A stretch of 64,000 nucleotides of DNA from Atrichornis clamosus (lineage: Eukaryota; Chordata; Aves; Passeriformes; Menuridae), in NCBI GenBank assembly GCA_013400975.1, contig WBMZ01002991.1:1-64000 (forward strand), given 5' to 3'. Both the position numbers and the translations under genes were made by a program. Under the pieces are notes generated by a model. It worked only from the letters and a program-made list of their open reading frames with translations. It was not told the DNA's origin and did no database searches. Each line of letters starts with the position of its first letter. The stretch's first letter is position 1. Of this stretch, positions 23,061 to 35,984 are shown in pieces.

Positions 23061-26000
23061 CACAGATTTTCTTTTGAATTATATTCATATGAGTGAGGCA
23101 TTACAATACAATAGTTGTGCAGTATTCTCTTTATGTCAGTTCCACTTCCTTACAGAGTTGTTCTGTAGACAGATGCTGTATTCTGCCATTGATTCATAGG
23201 GAGCCAATAGGGGTTTTGTGCTAAAACTGACTGTGGGATTTGAATCTTAATTTTTTGTGTGTGTTTTTAAGCGACTGTTCTCAGCACGGTCGATAGTTGG
23301 GTGATTTACTATGAGCACCGCTGCTCGTGGGATTTATGCTATTAAACAGAGGGCAGCACAAAAGTCGGGCTACAGGTGGCTTTGGAATTCAATTCTGTCT
23401 CCTTTACTTAAGAGGGAAAATAGCCTGACTAAGGTGCAGTCAGCAGTCAAGGCATGAGAGAAATGCAGCACGAATATCTGCCAGATGAATCTGGTGCTGG
23501 ATTAGCAAAGTCCCTAAGAGAAACTTTAATTTCAGGTGGATTCCTAAGTTGTAGTGAAATTACTGAGTCCTACACATGCTCCTGAAGTTAAGTATATGCT
23601 TATATACTTTGTGAATAGAAATGGCTTATTGAGCTGGAGCCAGAGTGGGGAATTTTGGGACTCCTGCTGTTCTGCTTACAGTATTTTGCAGGAGAATTTA
23701 AGGGTGTAGAATGACACCAACTGGATTCGCAGAACAATCTGCTCCTGTTCCCGTGAACTCCAAATTATTTTCCTTCTCACATGCAAAGTTGTATCGAGAG
23801 CTGCATTTAAAAACCCATCTGTTGTCCATATTATATCAATAGGAAGAAAAATTTTAGACTTCTAAAATATTCTGATTATGTGTTCCATCCTGCTGTCATC
23901 TGTCTTTCAACTACAAGCCATTTCTTGTAGTTGCACTTACTTGTAGCTACTCAAATCTTTTCCCTTACACCAACAGATGAAACTCTGAGTTACCTAAGCT
24001 GAAGAGGTGGAAGCAGGATGCTACAAACTGGCAGTGGAAAGAAATGACTGCTTTCAAAATATGATGCTTTTGATAGCATAAAATCAATACATCAATACAA
24101 TATTTGTATTCTTTTCAAGTATGGGAATGAATAATAAATTACTTTAAAAGTTGTTTCATTGTATTTTTCATTATATTTCCCACTTATATTTGAAGTATCA
24201 TCATCATCTAGATGTGTTTTGATATAATTCATGACACAAATATGTATAACAAAATATAGTATTTTTACTTTTGTTTTGTTTTGTTTTGACAGCAAAATAA
24301 GATTATAATTCCAGTGCTGCTGGTTATCCTTTTATAATTCACCTGCTGCTGATCCACCTTTCCTGTGTTGCAGTGGCAGTAGTATGAATGTAGGTATTGG
24401 CAGACACTGCTTTTCCACAGGACAGCAGTGAAGTTCATCGGTTTATTCATTGTTTATTTTAGTTTCATTGTTACATTTCGCTAAAACAGCCAATTGTGAC
24501 AGAACTGCAGAGACAATACTGTATCATTTCAGGTTTGGAAGTTTGTCTTTGCACTGTAATTAGTACTCAGAGGTGTATGTTAGTGTATTTTCTTCTGTTA
24601 CAGCTTCCAGGCTTTTCTCTCACCATTTTTATAGCAGTATCTTCTCGTTGACGGCTCCAGGACTTTTCAAATGCTGCACTATGTCCTCTCTGGAAAACTC
24701 CATGGGAGACACTCAGGCAGTGGGAGCTTTGTAGGCTTTTCCCAGTGAGATACAGACCACAAATACAAACTGTCCATCTCATGATAGTTGGGTATCTGGG
24801 CCATAGACCTCTGTGGCAGGACAGAAGGTCGTCGAGGCATTGCTGTGAGGCAATGCTCTGTATGTGTGTGTGTGTATTTGAGAACCTTCCCACACCCCTG
24901 GTTTCTGCTCCTTCAGTACTGCACCCAGCAGATGTACTAAGAAAACGCCTCCGATTTTTCAGTATGCAGCAGAAATCATGAACCTCAACTTCCTGTTAGT
25001 GCCTGTCTTTGGAAGGCAGTCTCTGGCTGTGTTTGAACTGCTGTGCAGAACGAGGCAAAGGCCTGGCACTGAGCTGACAGCCAGGTTGCAGTGCCTAGGT
25101 CACGTCCTTGCTGCTCAGGCAGCTCTCCTGGCTGCAGATGTGTCTTGCAAGGAGGTGGTTGGAGGGTTCCAGAAACATGCAGAAGGCAAGTTACGGAGCA
25201 GTGTGCTCCAGTGCTCAAACTTCCTTCCTTTCCCACTTTAATTTAGCTATATAGGTGCACCTGTAGTTGTGAACTTCAGCTTTTGACACCTTTGCATCTC
25301 GGTACATCTGTTTTATCTGCAGATTCTGTGCTCTCTTATGACTCAACAGGGAAGATTTTTCCCTTAGCACAACACTGACCATCTCTCTCTTGTCTGAGCA
25401 CAAGTTGGAATTGGAAGAAACTTTTGACAACTGAGAAATTTTGAGACTGCTACCTCTGTTGAATGTCTTTAGAGAAATTATTAGGAGAAGACACAGGTGT
25501 GACATTACACAGTTTGTGATTGCAGGGCATTTTTTGTAAGTAGGAAACAAGGTTATAAAAGAGATCTTGGGAGGAAGGCAGAATTAATTCCTTTGAGAAT
25601 ACTTTCCAGATAGGAAGCTGTGTGAAAATGGTAAAATGTTAGAATTGTGTGATGTAAGGGATTTTTTTATTACTATGACTATTCTTTTCCATGTGGTAAT
25701 ACCTGAAGGCTTCTGTGAAGATGTAGGCTTCATTGTCTTTACATCTTCAGACTCACTGAATTAACAATGTAAGTATCTGACAGATGAAGAGAGGAAAGAA
25801 ATGTTATCATGGAGTTCAAAGACAGAGACAGATTGTGAGATGCCCTCCATGGTCAAATATGAAATCTGTGGCAGCTAAGAGCTCAGTCTGCTTCTCAAGT
25901 CCTATGATTTGGTAGCACTCCCAACACCATACATCACTTAGCATCACAGAGGTCAATCTGTGTGTCTTTAGCTACATGTTAAACCTTCAGCAACTCTTTT

Positions 26001-29000
26001 TCCACTGAAGCTTTTGACATATTTAGTTTATTACCTGTATCTTTGTGTTGCGATTCAGACCTAAACTTGTTTTATTTTTAAGTTTAAAGGTCCCATCTGA
26101 CATAAAACAGATTGATTTTGGGGATGATTTATGGAATAATGTCAGATGCCACTGTTTTAAAAATTGTTACTGCCTTGCAAAAGTGAATGTCTTGTTTCTT
26201 TGTTTAGTAACGTATTCAGAGCACTTGAAAGGAAGTTTTGGAATAAGGAGATTTCTACCATGGGGGAGTAGTATCCTGTGCTTTCATTAGGTCATGTTAG
26301 GCCATTGTTTTGCTTTTCTTATCATAAAGATCTTGTGTCTTTATTTGTGCTCAGCTGTGGACTTGAGTTTCCTGGAAAAGAGTGAAATAAGAAATAATAC
26401 TATAAAATTTTATGTTCTCTGTAGCTGTGTCTGTTTAGTTGAAGGTAGTTCTGACCTGTAGTAATGTATAGTAATAGGTGGTGTAGATACACCCCAGTAA
26501 TAAGTGGTATCTTGTATCTGTGGTTGCCATTATAGCTGAAAAGAAATAGGATTCTTCTGTATGAAAAAAAACATTGAAAAATTCAGGGTCACCTGTCAAA
26601 TGGCTAGTAAGACTGGGGTCCCTTGGTCCCTGCTGGATTTCACCCCTGAGTGCCAGCCAAGGTCCTCAGTGGCTTTGTCTCTACTAGTGGATGACACAGT
26701 GGCAGGGTATGGGAAGGGGCATGTTTAATTTATTGCGGTGGATGCAGCCACTGGGGAGGATGGTTGGGTACACAGAGTGGTTTATCAGTAAAAGTCATTA
26801 AAGTAGGGTGATTAATGTGGTGCCAGAGAAGGGCATGCAGTGTGTTGTGCTTGCACATAAAATTTGTGAGCTGTCGTACGAGGTTGTACAGTCATGGTGA
26901 GAGGAGTCACAGGTGGAAGAAGGGCACTGCCAGCCTAAATTAAGATCTTATATTGCCATGCAGTTTTGTCAGGTGTTGGAAGAACACCTCCTTAAAGACT
27001 TGCTAATGGGATGGACAAAGCTCCTCAGTCTTGCATGGTAAATCTGACTTGATTCTGGTGTGACAGAGGTGAGATACTAGTATAAGTGATGTGAGCAATA
27101 GCTTTCCTGGTCACACCTTGGGATGCACGTGCCTGCTTTGAAAATAAGCAGAATTTCTAGCACTGACAGTGAGATGCCTTTCCCCAGAACTAAATTTCTA
27201 AATAGAAGGAGGCATGAGAAGGCAAGGCTTGTTAAGGCCCATATACATGGGACTTTTGCTTTGAAATGTGTTATTCCATTTCCTCCAGATCTTCCTTGGG
27301 GAAACAATTTGGATTTACTATGCATTTTACCATTGGTTCTTCATTCATCACTATCTGCTTCTAGATTTTTGGCATAACTTGTGTTTACTTTTATTCACTC
27401 TCAAACACCGCCACTCTCCTTGCAGGCTGCACTGTGATGTGTAGGTTGTAGTCCACATGGAAAAGCCTTGCTAGATGTTTGGGGCAGAGCAGGGGTGCTG
27501 TGTGTGACCCCATAAAACACATGATAGATATGCAGTGGCTGACAGATGTGGCAGCCCACGTGGTTAGCACAGAAACCGCCTCCTGCATGGACCTGCTTCT
27601 TCCAACCAAGGACCAACATGCTGTCTTATAAACAAAAATAAATAAATTGCACTGAGGGTATCACAGTCTTTCTGACTGAGAGAAACTGAAGAAAAAGGTC
27701 CTGGCAGAGGTTATATGCTGAGGCTCTCTTCTGCATGTAAGTGGCAACAGCAGAAGGAGGTGAAGCTGCACAGCCATACGAATAAATGTGCAGAATCTGA
27801 AACTTGCACTTCTGGCTCATCTATCACATACCATCCCTTTATAGTGTGAGATGAAATGTCCAGCACCAAGTTTCAGCTGCCCTCAGCAGACGTGCCATTA
27901 CCTTCTGTCTCAGTGCATGGCCATAATCTCATCCTGAAAAATAAGATTTTACCTTCCACTTACCCTTCTGGAGACAGCTTGTCAGAGCAACATGGTACTG
28001 CAAACTTATCCTGCTTAATGTCAGCTAATTAAATTCATTTTTGAATATAGAACTAAGCCAATTTAATTCTGTCTTTCAGAGCCTGCAGAGGCAGTTGTGA
28101 CTTTCAGATGGGTTTCTGTCTCTGATTAGTGATCAAATCTCTTCGTGCTTTTCTAGACTGATTCTCTGTCTGTCTTTTTCTGTGTGTCTCTTACCAGTTC
28201 TTGGGATGTTAGGGAATCGGGTGGGTTTTTTTCCATGCTTTCATACCCCCAGCATCTTCTGTTGCATTTGACAACATTTTCTGTTTAATGACTTTTGATC
28301 TCTGAAATGAGTTTCATTACTGTGGCTGGAATAGAAATAGAAATTACTGTGAAATTCTAGTGGTGCTAGATCTTGATTTTAGAGGTTGTTTTTCAAAAGT
28401 GTTGATCTTTAGAGGCATGGGCATTGGAGTGACCTTCTAACTCTGAGCTCATACATACGCCTCTGGATGATCATCCACATCACAGTCCAAGTCACAGTCC
28501 AAGTGCCACAGCCTCCAGTAATGTTTACTGTCTGTCACTCTCAATATATTTTGTGATCACAAACATTCATGAGAATAAGGGGCAGAATTAAAAAAAAAAA
28601 TTAGTCAAAAAAAGGAAAAGGTCAAAGCAAGTCATGGAGTGACAAAGAACAATGTATTTTATTAATTAAGTAGTGCTGGTGAAATATATCATGCCAGGGA
28701 CAATCTAACAAGTATATTTTTATTTAAAATGCTCTCTGTGCAGATTTTCAAAGAAAGTGAAAGAAAAAATAGTTTGGAGATTTTCATGCTTTATTTTCTG
28801 TACAGCTCTGGCATGTCCCTCACTCCTTTTGTGCAGCTTTGTGCCAGCCAGTGCCTCCAGTTTCCTGTTTCTAAATTCTCCAGTGCCTTTGGACAGCAGA
28901 GTGTTGTGCATCACTGTGGAACCTCCTGCTGCAGTTTACCCCCTGTTTGCAGCTGCATTTTGTTTCTCTCATTCTCCTCCCACGTGCCCTCCCGCCTGTG

Positions 29001-32000
29001 GCTGTGCCTTAGTTGTGTTCCGATGTTACAAAGGCAGAAGCGAATTGTTGCTATCAGCAGGGTAATTCCCGGTTACTGAGAAACTGCTGCTCGTGTTCTT
29101 CCAGCGTGTAGCTGCAGTGTATGCGGAGACATGGGTTGGGAAAAAGCTTGTATCATTCTCGAGCAGCGTGGAGAAGAGGGCTTCAGTCCTTGTGGATGTC
29201 AGTCTGACATATGTTACAGGCAGTTAAGTCGTCCATCCATTTTTTGGGTTGCATAGGAAAGTATACAAGTGCACTTGTGTCTGTAATGCGGCTCTGATGG
29301 CAGAGAGAACTAAATACCAGCTTTCTCACCTTTACTGAAATAATGCTGAAGTTGTAAAACAGAAACAGGTGCTGGGAAAGTTACACTCGAGGCTTAAATT
29401 TATTGAGAGGAAAGGACAGAAAAGTTTTTCAGATCATTAATTACATTATTTATTCAATTTTAAACTATTTTTCTGAAAGGCTATTAACAGATATATTTTT
29501 TTGAAATTAGAAGCTATAGTTTTAAATAAAATTCATAATAAAATATATTCTATTTTATGTATCTGGAGAGTTTTTGAGGTGTAATACCTCCTGATTTTAG
29601 TAAACAATTCAATGCTTGTATATAACCAGTCTAAGAATTTGGTGTAGCTACTTTGTCTATTTTGTAAGTCCTTGTTCATTCTTCAAAGAAGCAGGTGGAG
29701 AAAGACATGCTGAAACCCTGATAGAGCAGTGGTTTTATAGGTTTCTAAATACCTGTTTTTATTAGGCCTCTGTAGCTCATTTGGTGTGACTGTGCTGTGT
29801 ACATTGAATGTTTATAATACAAAAGATCGCATATTTGCTTCTTCAGTGCTGTAGTTTGTTCTAGGAAAAGAGTGCTTTGGGGCAAGAGAGTAACTTGTCT
29901 GTAGTTTCATATGTATAAATACAGTTTTGGGATAGTCCTAAGACCTGTAGACTCAATTTTAAGAAGTTATGGCACACATATGTGGAATTAAGTTGGGAGC
30001 AAAAATTTATTTTCAGTTTCCATTAATTTTTCTAACTGTGCCCAGTACTGCCTTTCCTTAAAACATTGCTTGTGAAAATGAAGACCTTAATTGATAGTGC
30101 TAGAGATTACCACTGTCTAGTTACGGAAAAACAGTTTGGACAAGAACCGTATCTTTTTTCTTACCATTCTCTCTTACTGTAGAGACTATATTGATTTGTA
30201 TGTTTAGTTCCCACTCTTTCTCCCACTGAGCTTTTAAGTGCTGGGTCACCAATGGATTCCTGTCAACACTAGCTATTTCCATAATTGCCAGAACCACATG
30301 CTTAAATACCTCCCATATAATTTCCATTTTCAGATTTCACAATGTCTTCCATGCTTCTGCTTCACCTAGAAAGACTCTGCCTTTGCCTTAAAGAGGCTCT
30401 TCTAGGACTTGCAATTTTTAAGTGTATTTTTGGGACTTTAGTGTTTGTTTCTCACCAAAGGTAAGGCACTAGAAGCCTCTGTCAGAAAGATGTTTGTGAG
30501 AGACCTTGAAAGTTGTCAGTGTCATGAGTAATTGCATCAATTCTTAGCTGTTGCTCCTTAGTGCCTCTGGCTCACCTAGAAGTGGTTTGTTTCGGGCAGT
30601 TTTGGTTTTCTCCTACAATGGTCCCTGAGACTCTCAACTGCGAGCAGACAGGCAGTAAGCTCTGAAATGGGGCATGACTTGTGGCCTTGACAATCTGGAC
30701 CACGGCTTTGACCTGGCCAAGGAAGAGGATGAAGACTCAGTGAAGAAATGTGAACAAAAGGGAATCAAATGGAGAATTACAGACCAATTTCCTAGAGGAC
30801 ACTGAAGAGCAGGAAGCGATTGGTAGCTGGTGACAGCTACCAACTTGAATTAGGTTTGAGCTGATTCACTGGAGATGAAAGACTGTGTTTCACTTGGTTC
30901 CATGTGTTGCTGTGTATTTCTGTTCATGATGTAGCCACTTGGTGGTCATCCTCAAGTCATGTGGTGATTTAGGACTTTAAATTGAAAGTGTTCATGAGTG
31001 TATTCATTTTCCAACGGTACTGTTAAGACAGCAAGAAAAAAAAGAAGGAAAAATATTTAAATTAATTATTCACCTGAAATGTTCTGGTAGTTTGCAAGGT
31101 AAATGATTAGGTGCAGTCATTAGGACAGATTAATGATTCCAAATAAACCTGCAAGCAGGAAAAGAATGTGTTGCACGTCTTACTGTATTTTTTTGTTGAA
31201 TACAGTTGCCTGTGTTTATCCTTCTGTGGGGGGTATATGTAACAAATGATTTCTCTGTGAAGGAAGATTCTTTTTAAGCCTTCAATGGGTAGAGAGAAAC
31301 ATTGATTTCGCAGGTAAAGCAGAGTTACTAGGAAACAAAACAGAACAGGTATTTCTGACACTCGCAGTCCCCAGCCCATGCTGTGGTGCAGCCCTGCCAG
31401 CATGCCTTTGCTCCCTGTGCCCCATGTCAGCCAGCACTTGCGTGTCCTTACTGGTAGCCCCACATTGGATTCACGTGCGTCAGACCTCCACAAGTTTCCT
31501 GGTGACCATCGGTTGCTTGAGCAGTCAGAGGTGGCTGTGAAGGAAAGGGAAGGAGCCGCTGCTGGGGTTATAGGGTGGAGAATGAGACAGTGCCTCATCC
31601 TCAGGCAGCCTATTCCAGCAGGGCAGCCTAGGAACACCTCCAGCACAGAGCCAGAGGAGCTGCCTGCCTGCCTGGGGGGATGAGGCCCTTTCCAGTGAAG
31701 GGGAGCGGCGCTGCAGTCCTGGCAATGCGGTGTGGCAGAGCCCTTCGCCTTCTGCCAGCCAGGGCTGCCTCTGGGCAGTGCTAGCAGTCGCTGCTCCAAC
31801 GCCTCCCTCACTGCTGCTGGGTCCTGTGCTGTGGCTCAGCAACTCAATCTCCGTGTCTGGCATTTAAGTATGTGTATGCCCAAACATAAATGTGCGCTAC
31901 TCTACGCTGATTGTGTTTGTCTATTTGTATTTATACTGTTTCAGAGCAGACAAAGTTTAGATATTACATTTTAGCATCATACCTACAGGCAGTGCGCCCT

Positions 32001-32336
32001 TCACCAACTTCTTGTTGTTGTTTTGAACCCATGAAATATGTTCTTTGTAACTTAGTCTTTACGTGGTCTTACGCTTGTTATTGAAGGCCAAGTGCAGAGT
32101 ATAGGAGACACTGGCTTGCTTAGGTGGCTGCAAATGAAGGTGCACATGGTGCTAGTGAACTGTGGGGTGTTGTGGCTGCTCAGTGAAGTATAATAAAGGC
32201 AAGAGCCAAGTCACTTTGGAGGTATGAAGTGTCAAAGAAGCTTTAGAGTAATTTATAAATGATAAACTGTGCCTAAAATCTGAATTCTTGAAAATTCTTT
32301 GTTATTTACCAGACTTTCTTCTTGAAAACCACTTAC
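23061..32336. other. AT-rich tract without recognisable genes
   Basis: I see no supportable gene. It contains a perfect 10-bp hairpin at 23908-23933, a short TTTTG repeat (about 24273-24292), a (GT)n run near 24862, a perfect 12-bp tandem duplication (28480-28503) and moderately GC-rich stretches around 24980-25200 and 31370-31830. The last gives a long minus-strand open frame, but it matches nothing I know and has no splice or start context. Confidence 0.6.
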
Positions 32337-32489
32337 CCTAGGATGAGGTGCAGCTTGTCGAGTAGGAGGATCAGCTTCTGTTTTGGGAGGCTTGATTAAA
32401 AATTTGGATAGTTTGTTTGCTGCAGTGTGTCTTGCCATTGCAGACAACACTGCTGATATAAGCTCATTTTCCATAGCTGCACTGGTTAC
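32337..32489 (-). CDS. Candidate internal coding exon, protein unknown
   Basis: On the minus strand an acceptor (TATTTTGGTAG, ending at 32490) opens 51 codons. They end precisely at a perfect donor, CCTAGG|GTAAGT (exon end 32337). The exon is phase 0 at both ends. Only this frame is open; the other two hit stops quickly. Composition looks protein-like: a short hydrophobic, helical-looking segment containing ELISAVLSAMARH, then a basic stretch with KLSKFLIKPP, then a Pro/Thr/Gln-rich tail (ADPPTRQAAPHPR). An alternative acceptor 13 bases downstream (GTGCAG) would change the phase. I do not recognise the family. The gene would run right to left, opposite to the promoter at 1066. Its other exons are not identified, so this could be a chance exon-like sequence or an alternative exon. 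Confidence 0.4.
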
Positions 32490-35400
32490 CTACCAAAATA
32501 TTTAAAAACAGAGTTGCCTATGAGGTGATTGGAAGTTATCAAATAATTATAAATAAGGTGATTGTAGTCACCAGTAGGAAATAAATGCTTTCTTAAGACC
32601 CCTTGGTCTCAAGGGAATATTTCACAAGAGAGCTCCAGTGTTGCATCTTCTTCCAAACCATCAATTTACAATGTTAAGAAAAAAAAAAAAAGGAAAGGTA
32701 AAGCCAAACTGACAATGCACTGTTGAAAGGAATTACATTTCAAGGACCTGACAAATGGCAAATCTGAAATTCTGTATCTGTCCACCAGACAGTAACAGCT
32801 TCAGCTTTAACATTGAAACCCAGTTTTCATTGCTTTGATAGTATGCCTGAAATCTGGTCTGGAGCAGTGGGCCAAAACGGTTTGGCTACAGCAGGGCACT
32901 TTTGTTTGCCATTGTGAACAGCAAAATGTTTTCTGTGAGCCTGGAAAGAGCACAGACCCTGTTAATGCACAGGATGAATGTGTGAAAATGCACAAATGTA
33001 TTAGCAGAGCTTGATGTAAACCTCTGAACATGATGAACTTAGTATCTGGATTTGTCATATTTTCAGGTGGGACCCTCCTCTGACATGTGATCTACAGTGA
33101 GCTACTTTGACTCGTACGATGACAATGTTATCACTGCCACATCTCTGGGAACCTGTTATTCATAAGTATACGGTATGTGAACGTCTGCATCTTACATTAA
33201 CCATTGCTTGTTGCAACAACACAGAAACAATAACAAGAAGGTGCTAAAAGTCATTGAAGTAAATGTTAAGCCACATGTACAATCAGTTACACGGAGCTGT
33301 TCCAGCAGATGTTTATCTGCCTAGGCCTGGTCTGTATGCAGAATAGTGAACTGTTTTGACTTGAACATGTATTTGTTTACAGATATTGGTAGAAGGGTTC
33401 TGCCAATGTTTCTTTTGGATTAAGTTATACCGGTACAGTGATGATATGTAGATATATAGATGATTATTCTCTCCCTCAAGCTAGAGGAGGTGGTAGCAGT
33501 AGTGTGAAGGGTTCTGTGCTTTAACTGTATTGCTGCACTTACAGCAGTACCTTTTTTTGCAATTAGGAAAGGTCTTTAATTGCTTTCCTTCTTCATTATG
33601 TTTTCAGTTTCTGGTCAGTCTAAACTAGATTAATTTCACACACCAGTGAATCCCTAAAGAAGTGTAAATTAACTCCATTTTACCAAACTCAACCAGGTGA
33701 TGGCAGTTATTCCCTTGATGTTTATCTTTACATTACCCACCATCTTTGACCAAGATTTCAATAGGAATTAAATCCTTATATTCACCCTGTTTTCCTCACC
33801 CTGTGTAAGGAAATGGAGACTGAGATTCACATCTGGTGAAAAGAGGCTATTCAATTTATGGCCTACAAGGCAAAAAAATCTAAGGTCACTGATAGCTGGC
33901 ATGTTTTTCTTTTCTACTGTTCTGGCTTGAAATTGTTAACACACACTCAGGTCCTGTAAAACTCTGGCCAGATGATTTTATGAGAGTGGTTACATTGTTG
34001 GTTTATGTTCTAAAGCAGTTCATAGCACACCACATAGCCGTTAGCATGGCACATCTTCATCTGACTTACGGCCCCAATGCAACTCCTGCTAAAGCTGGTG
34101 GAGGAAAGTTTCTTCATGCTGATGGGAGTTGAATGCACTGCATGTAACACTTGAGACTTCTGTTGAAGTAATGGTCCCTGCATGGATTTTTTTTTTCTAC
34201 TGATTAGCCACTTTTTAGAGACTAAGTATTAAAGATAACAAGCATAAAACAGAATTACAAGGAAATGGATAGACAAAATAACCAGAAGAGGACTCAATTA
34301 TTCAAATGCTTGTTATAAAGTGATGAGGAGAGATGACTGTTTGCTCTGAAAGTATGTATCTGGGTTTAATGCACTATATTTTTATATGTAATTTTGAAGA
34401 CAATGTTTGCCAGAAATACGAATGATCTACTGCTGCAGCAGTGACGTGAGAGAGGGAAAGCAAGATAAAAGTCTTACAGGCAGCAGGAAGAGAAAGATCA
34501 TGCTTCAATGATCAATGTAGTGTGTTTTGGCAGAGCAGTTCACAGCTTGGGTAACCTGTGTGTTGGATGGTGAAGGTTTCCAAATCTGACTGGACAGTTT
34601 GAAGAGAAGCTCACAGAAGTGATGTCTACCACTGGAGTGAGAGAGCGTTGCACCTGCTTCTGCTGGCAGGACTTCTAGCATACCTTTGTAGCCACCCTCA
34701 GTAATCTGTGCTGGCCAAACACCATTAACATGACCCTTTGCAGACTTCTTGTATAAGTTCAGATGTCTCTTCTGTCATGCGTATCTAAGCACCTTTTCAG
34801 GAGGCATATAGGGATAAGAATCTCTGTTGCTCATGCTTCTTCTGAGTTGATTAATTTTTAAACATTCAGAATTGTTTGTTGGCATGTGTTTTTGTAAATA
34901 AGTTGTTTTGGTGTGTGTGTGGAAGCACTGGTAATGGAAAGCTGGTTTGAAGAAGATGAGTTTCATGTCCTGCAGCGGCAGAGGTCTGGAAAGGACCCAG
35001 CAGACCAGCTGGTCTGCCTTCCTGCCGTCACCGGTATCTCATCATGAAAAGCACAAATGCGTCTTGGTTGACATTTTCACTTTTCTGGTGGAAGGCGGCT
35101 TTTTGCCGGTGGAGGGGACCTCTCAGAATGCCGAGGGCAGGTGGCAACTCTGAGAGGGGTGACCGCTTGGAGCTCTCCGTGTTCCCCAGGCACAAAGAGC
35201 AAGCAGCCGTCTCACAGCTGTACTTTTAATGAGCTGTAGGGCAAGGGAGGCTGTTTCTCACACCTTGTGAAGCTCCTGATACACGGTAATAACCTCTACG
35301 GATTTGCCATCTACTCAAATCAAAATGAAATTTCCTTTGACCAGTGAACACAGGAGTCAGAAGGAAGTGAAGGTTTTCATGTTTGTTTTTCCTTTTGGGT

Positions 35401-35802
35401 GTTATTTTGGTTTTCCTCTTTTGCCAGTTCTCATATAGCATTACCAACATTTCAGGAAACTAATCTGCAGGAACACAGCTCGTGAAAGATCGACCTGCCA
35501 GAGAACGAGGCTCTGCTTATTACAGAAAAGCTTCTGAGACAGTGACAGCTGAAAAGATTACACACTTCCACAGGAAATTAAATTTGATGTAATATAGTGA
35601 AAGAATGACAAAATGGAAAGGATATATATAACGTATTTGTGATTATTAAGGAGTAGAAAAATGAAAACTTGAAATCCAATAAAGTGCATGTAATTTAGAT
35701 ATGGATAGAAAATTCCCAATAGTTTTTGTAAAATTTGTCCCTCCACTTTGCTTCGCCTTCTCTCAGTGTTGTTATTTCAATGTGGAAAATCATGAACTTC
35801 TT
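32490..35802. other. AT-rich tract without recognisable genes
   Basis: No open frame of note and no clear interspersed repeat. Around 34970-35200 the DNA is more GC- and CpG-rich than its surroundings and could be an old regulatory patch, but nothing specific supports this. Confidence 0.6.
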
Positions 35803-35984
35803 AGAATCATAGAATGGTTTGGGTTGGAAGGGGCCTTTAAAGGTGATGTAGTTCCAGCCCCCCTGCCGTGGGCAAGGTCACTTTCCACTAGACGAGGTTG
35901 CTCAGACCACCACCCAACCTGGTCTTGGACATGTCCAGGCATGTGGCATCCACTGTTGCTCTGGGCAACCAGTTCCAGTGTCTT
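35803..35984 (-). mobile_element. CR1 LINE, 5'-truncated 3' end
   Basis: The plus-strand text starts AGAATCATAGAATGGTTTGG and continues with the standard reverse-complement CR1 wording (GGTTGGAAGGGGCCTTTAAAG, CAGCCCCCCTGCCGTGGGCA, CTCTGGGCAACCAGTTCCAG). The AGAATCATAGAAT start is the complement of the CR1 3'-terminal repeat, so the element's sense strand is minus and its 3' end is at the left. CR1 copies are usually 5'-truncated, and only about 180 bp of the 3' untranslated region remain. This is a dead copy with no coding capacity. Confidence 0.93.

Noticed and set aside
31107..31811. Minus-strand 234-codon open frame
   Set aside because: Longest AUG-type frame outside the CpG island, but half lies in GC-rich DNA, it matches no family, and a plus-strand frame overlaps it. 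Probably chance.
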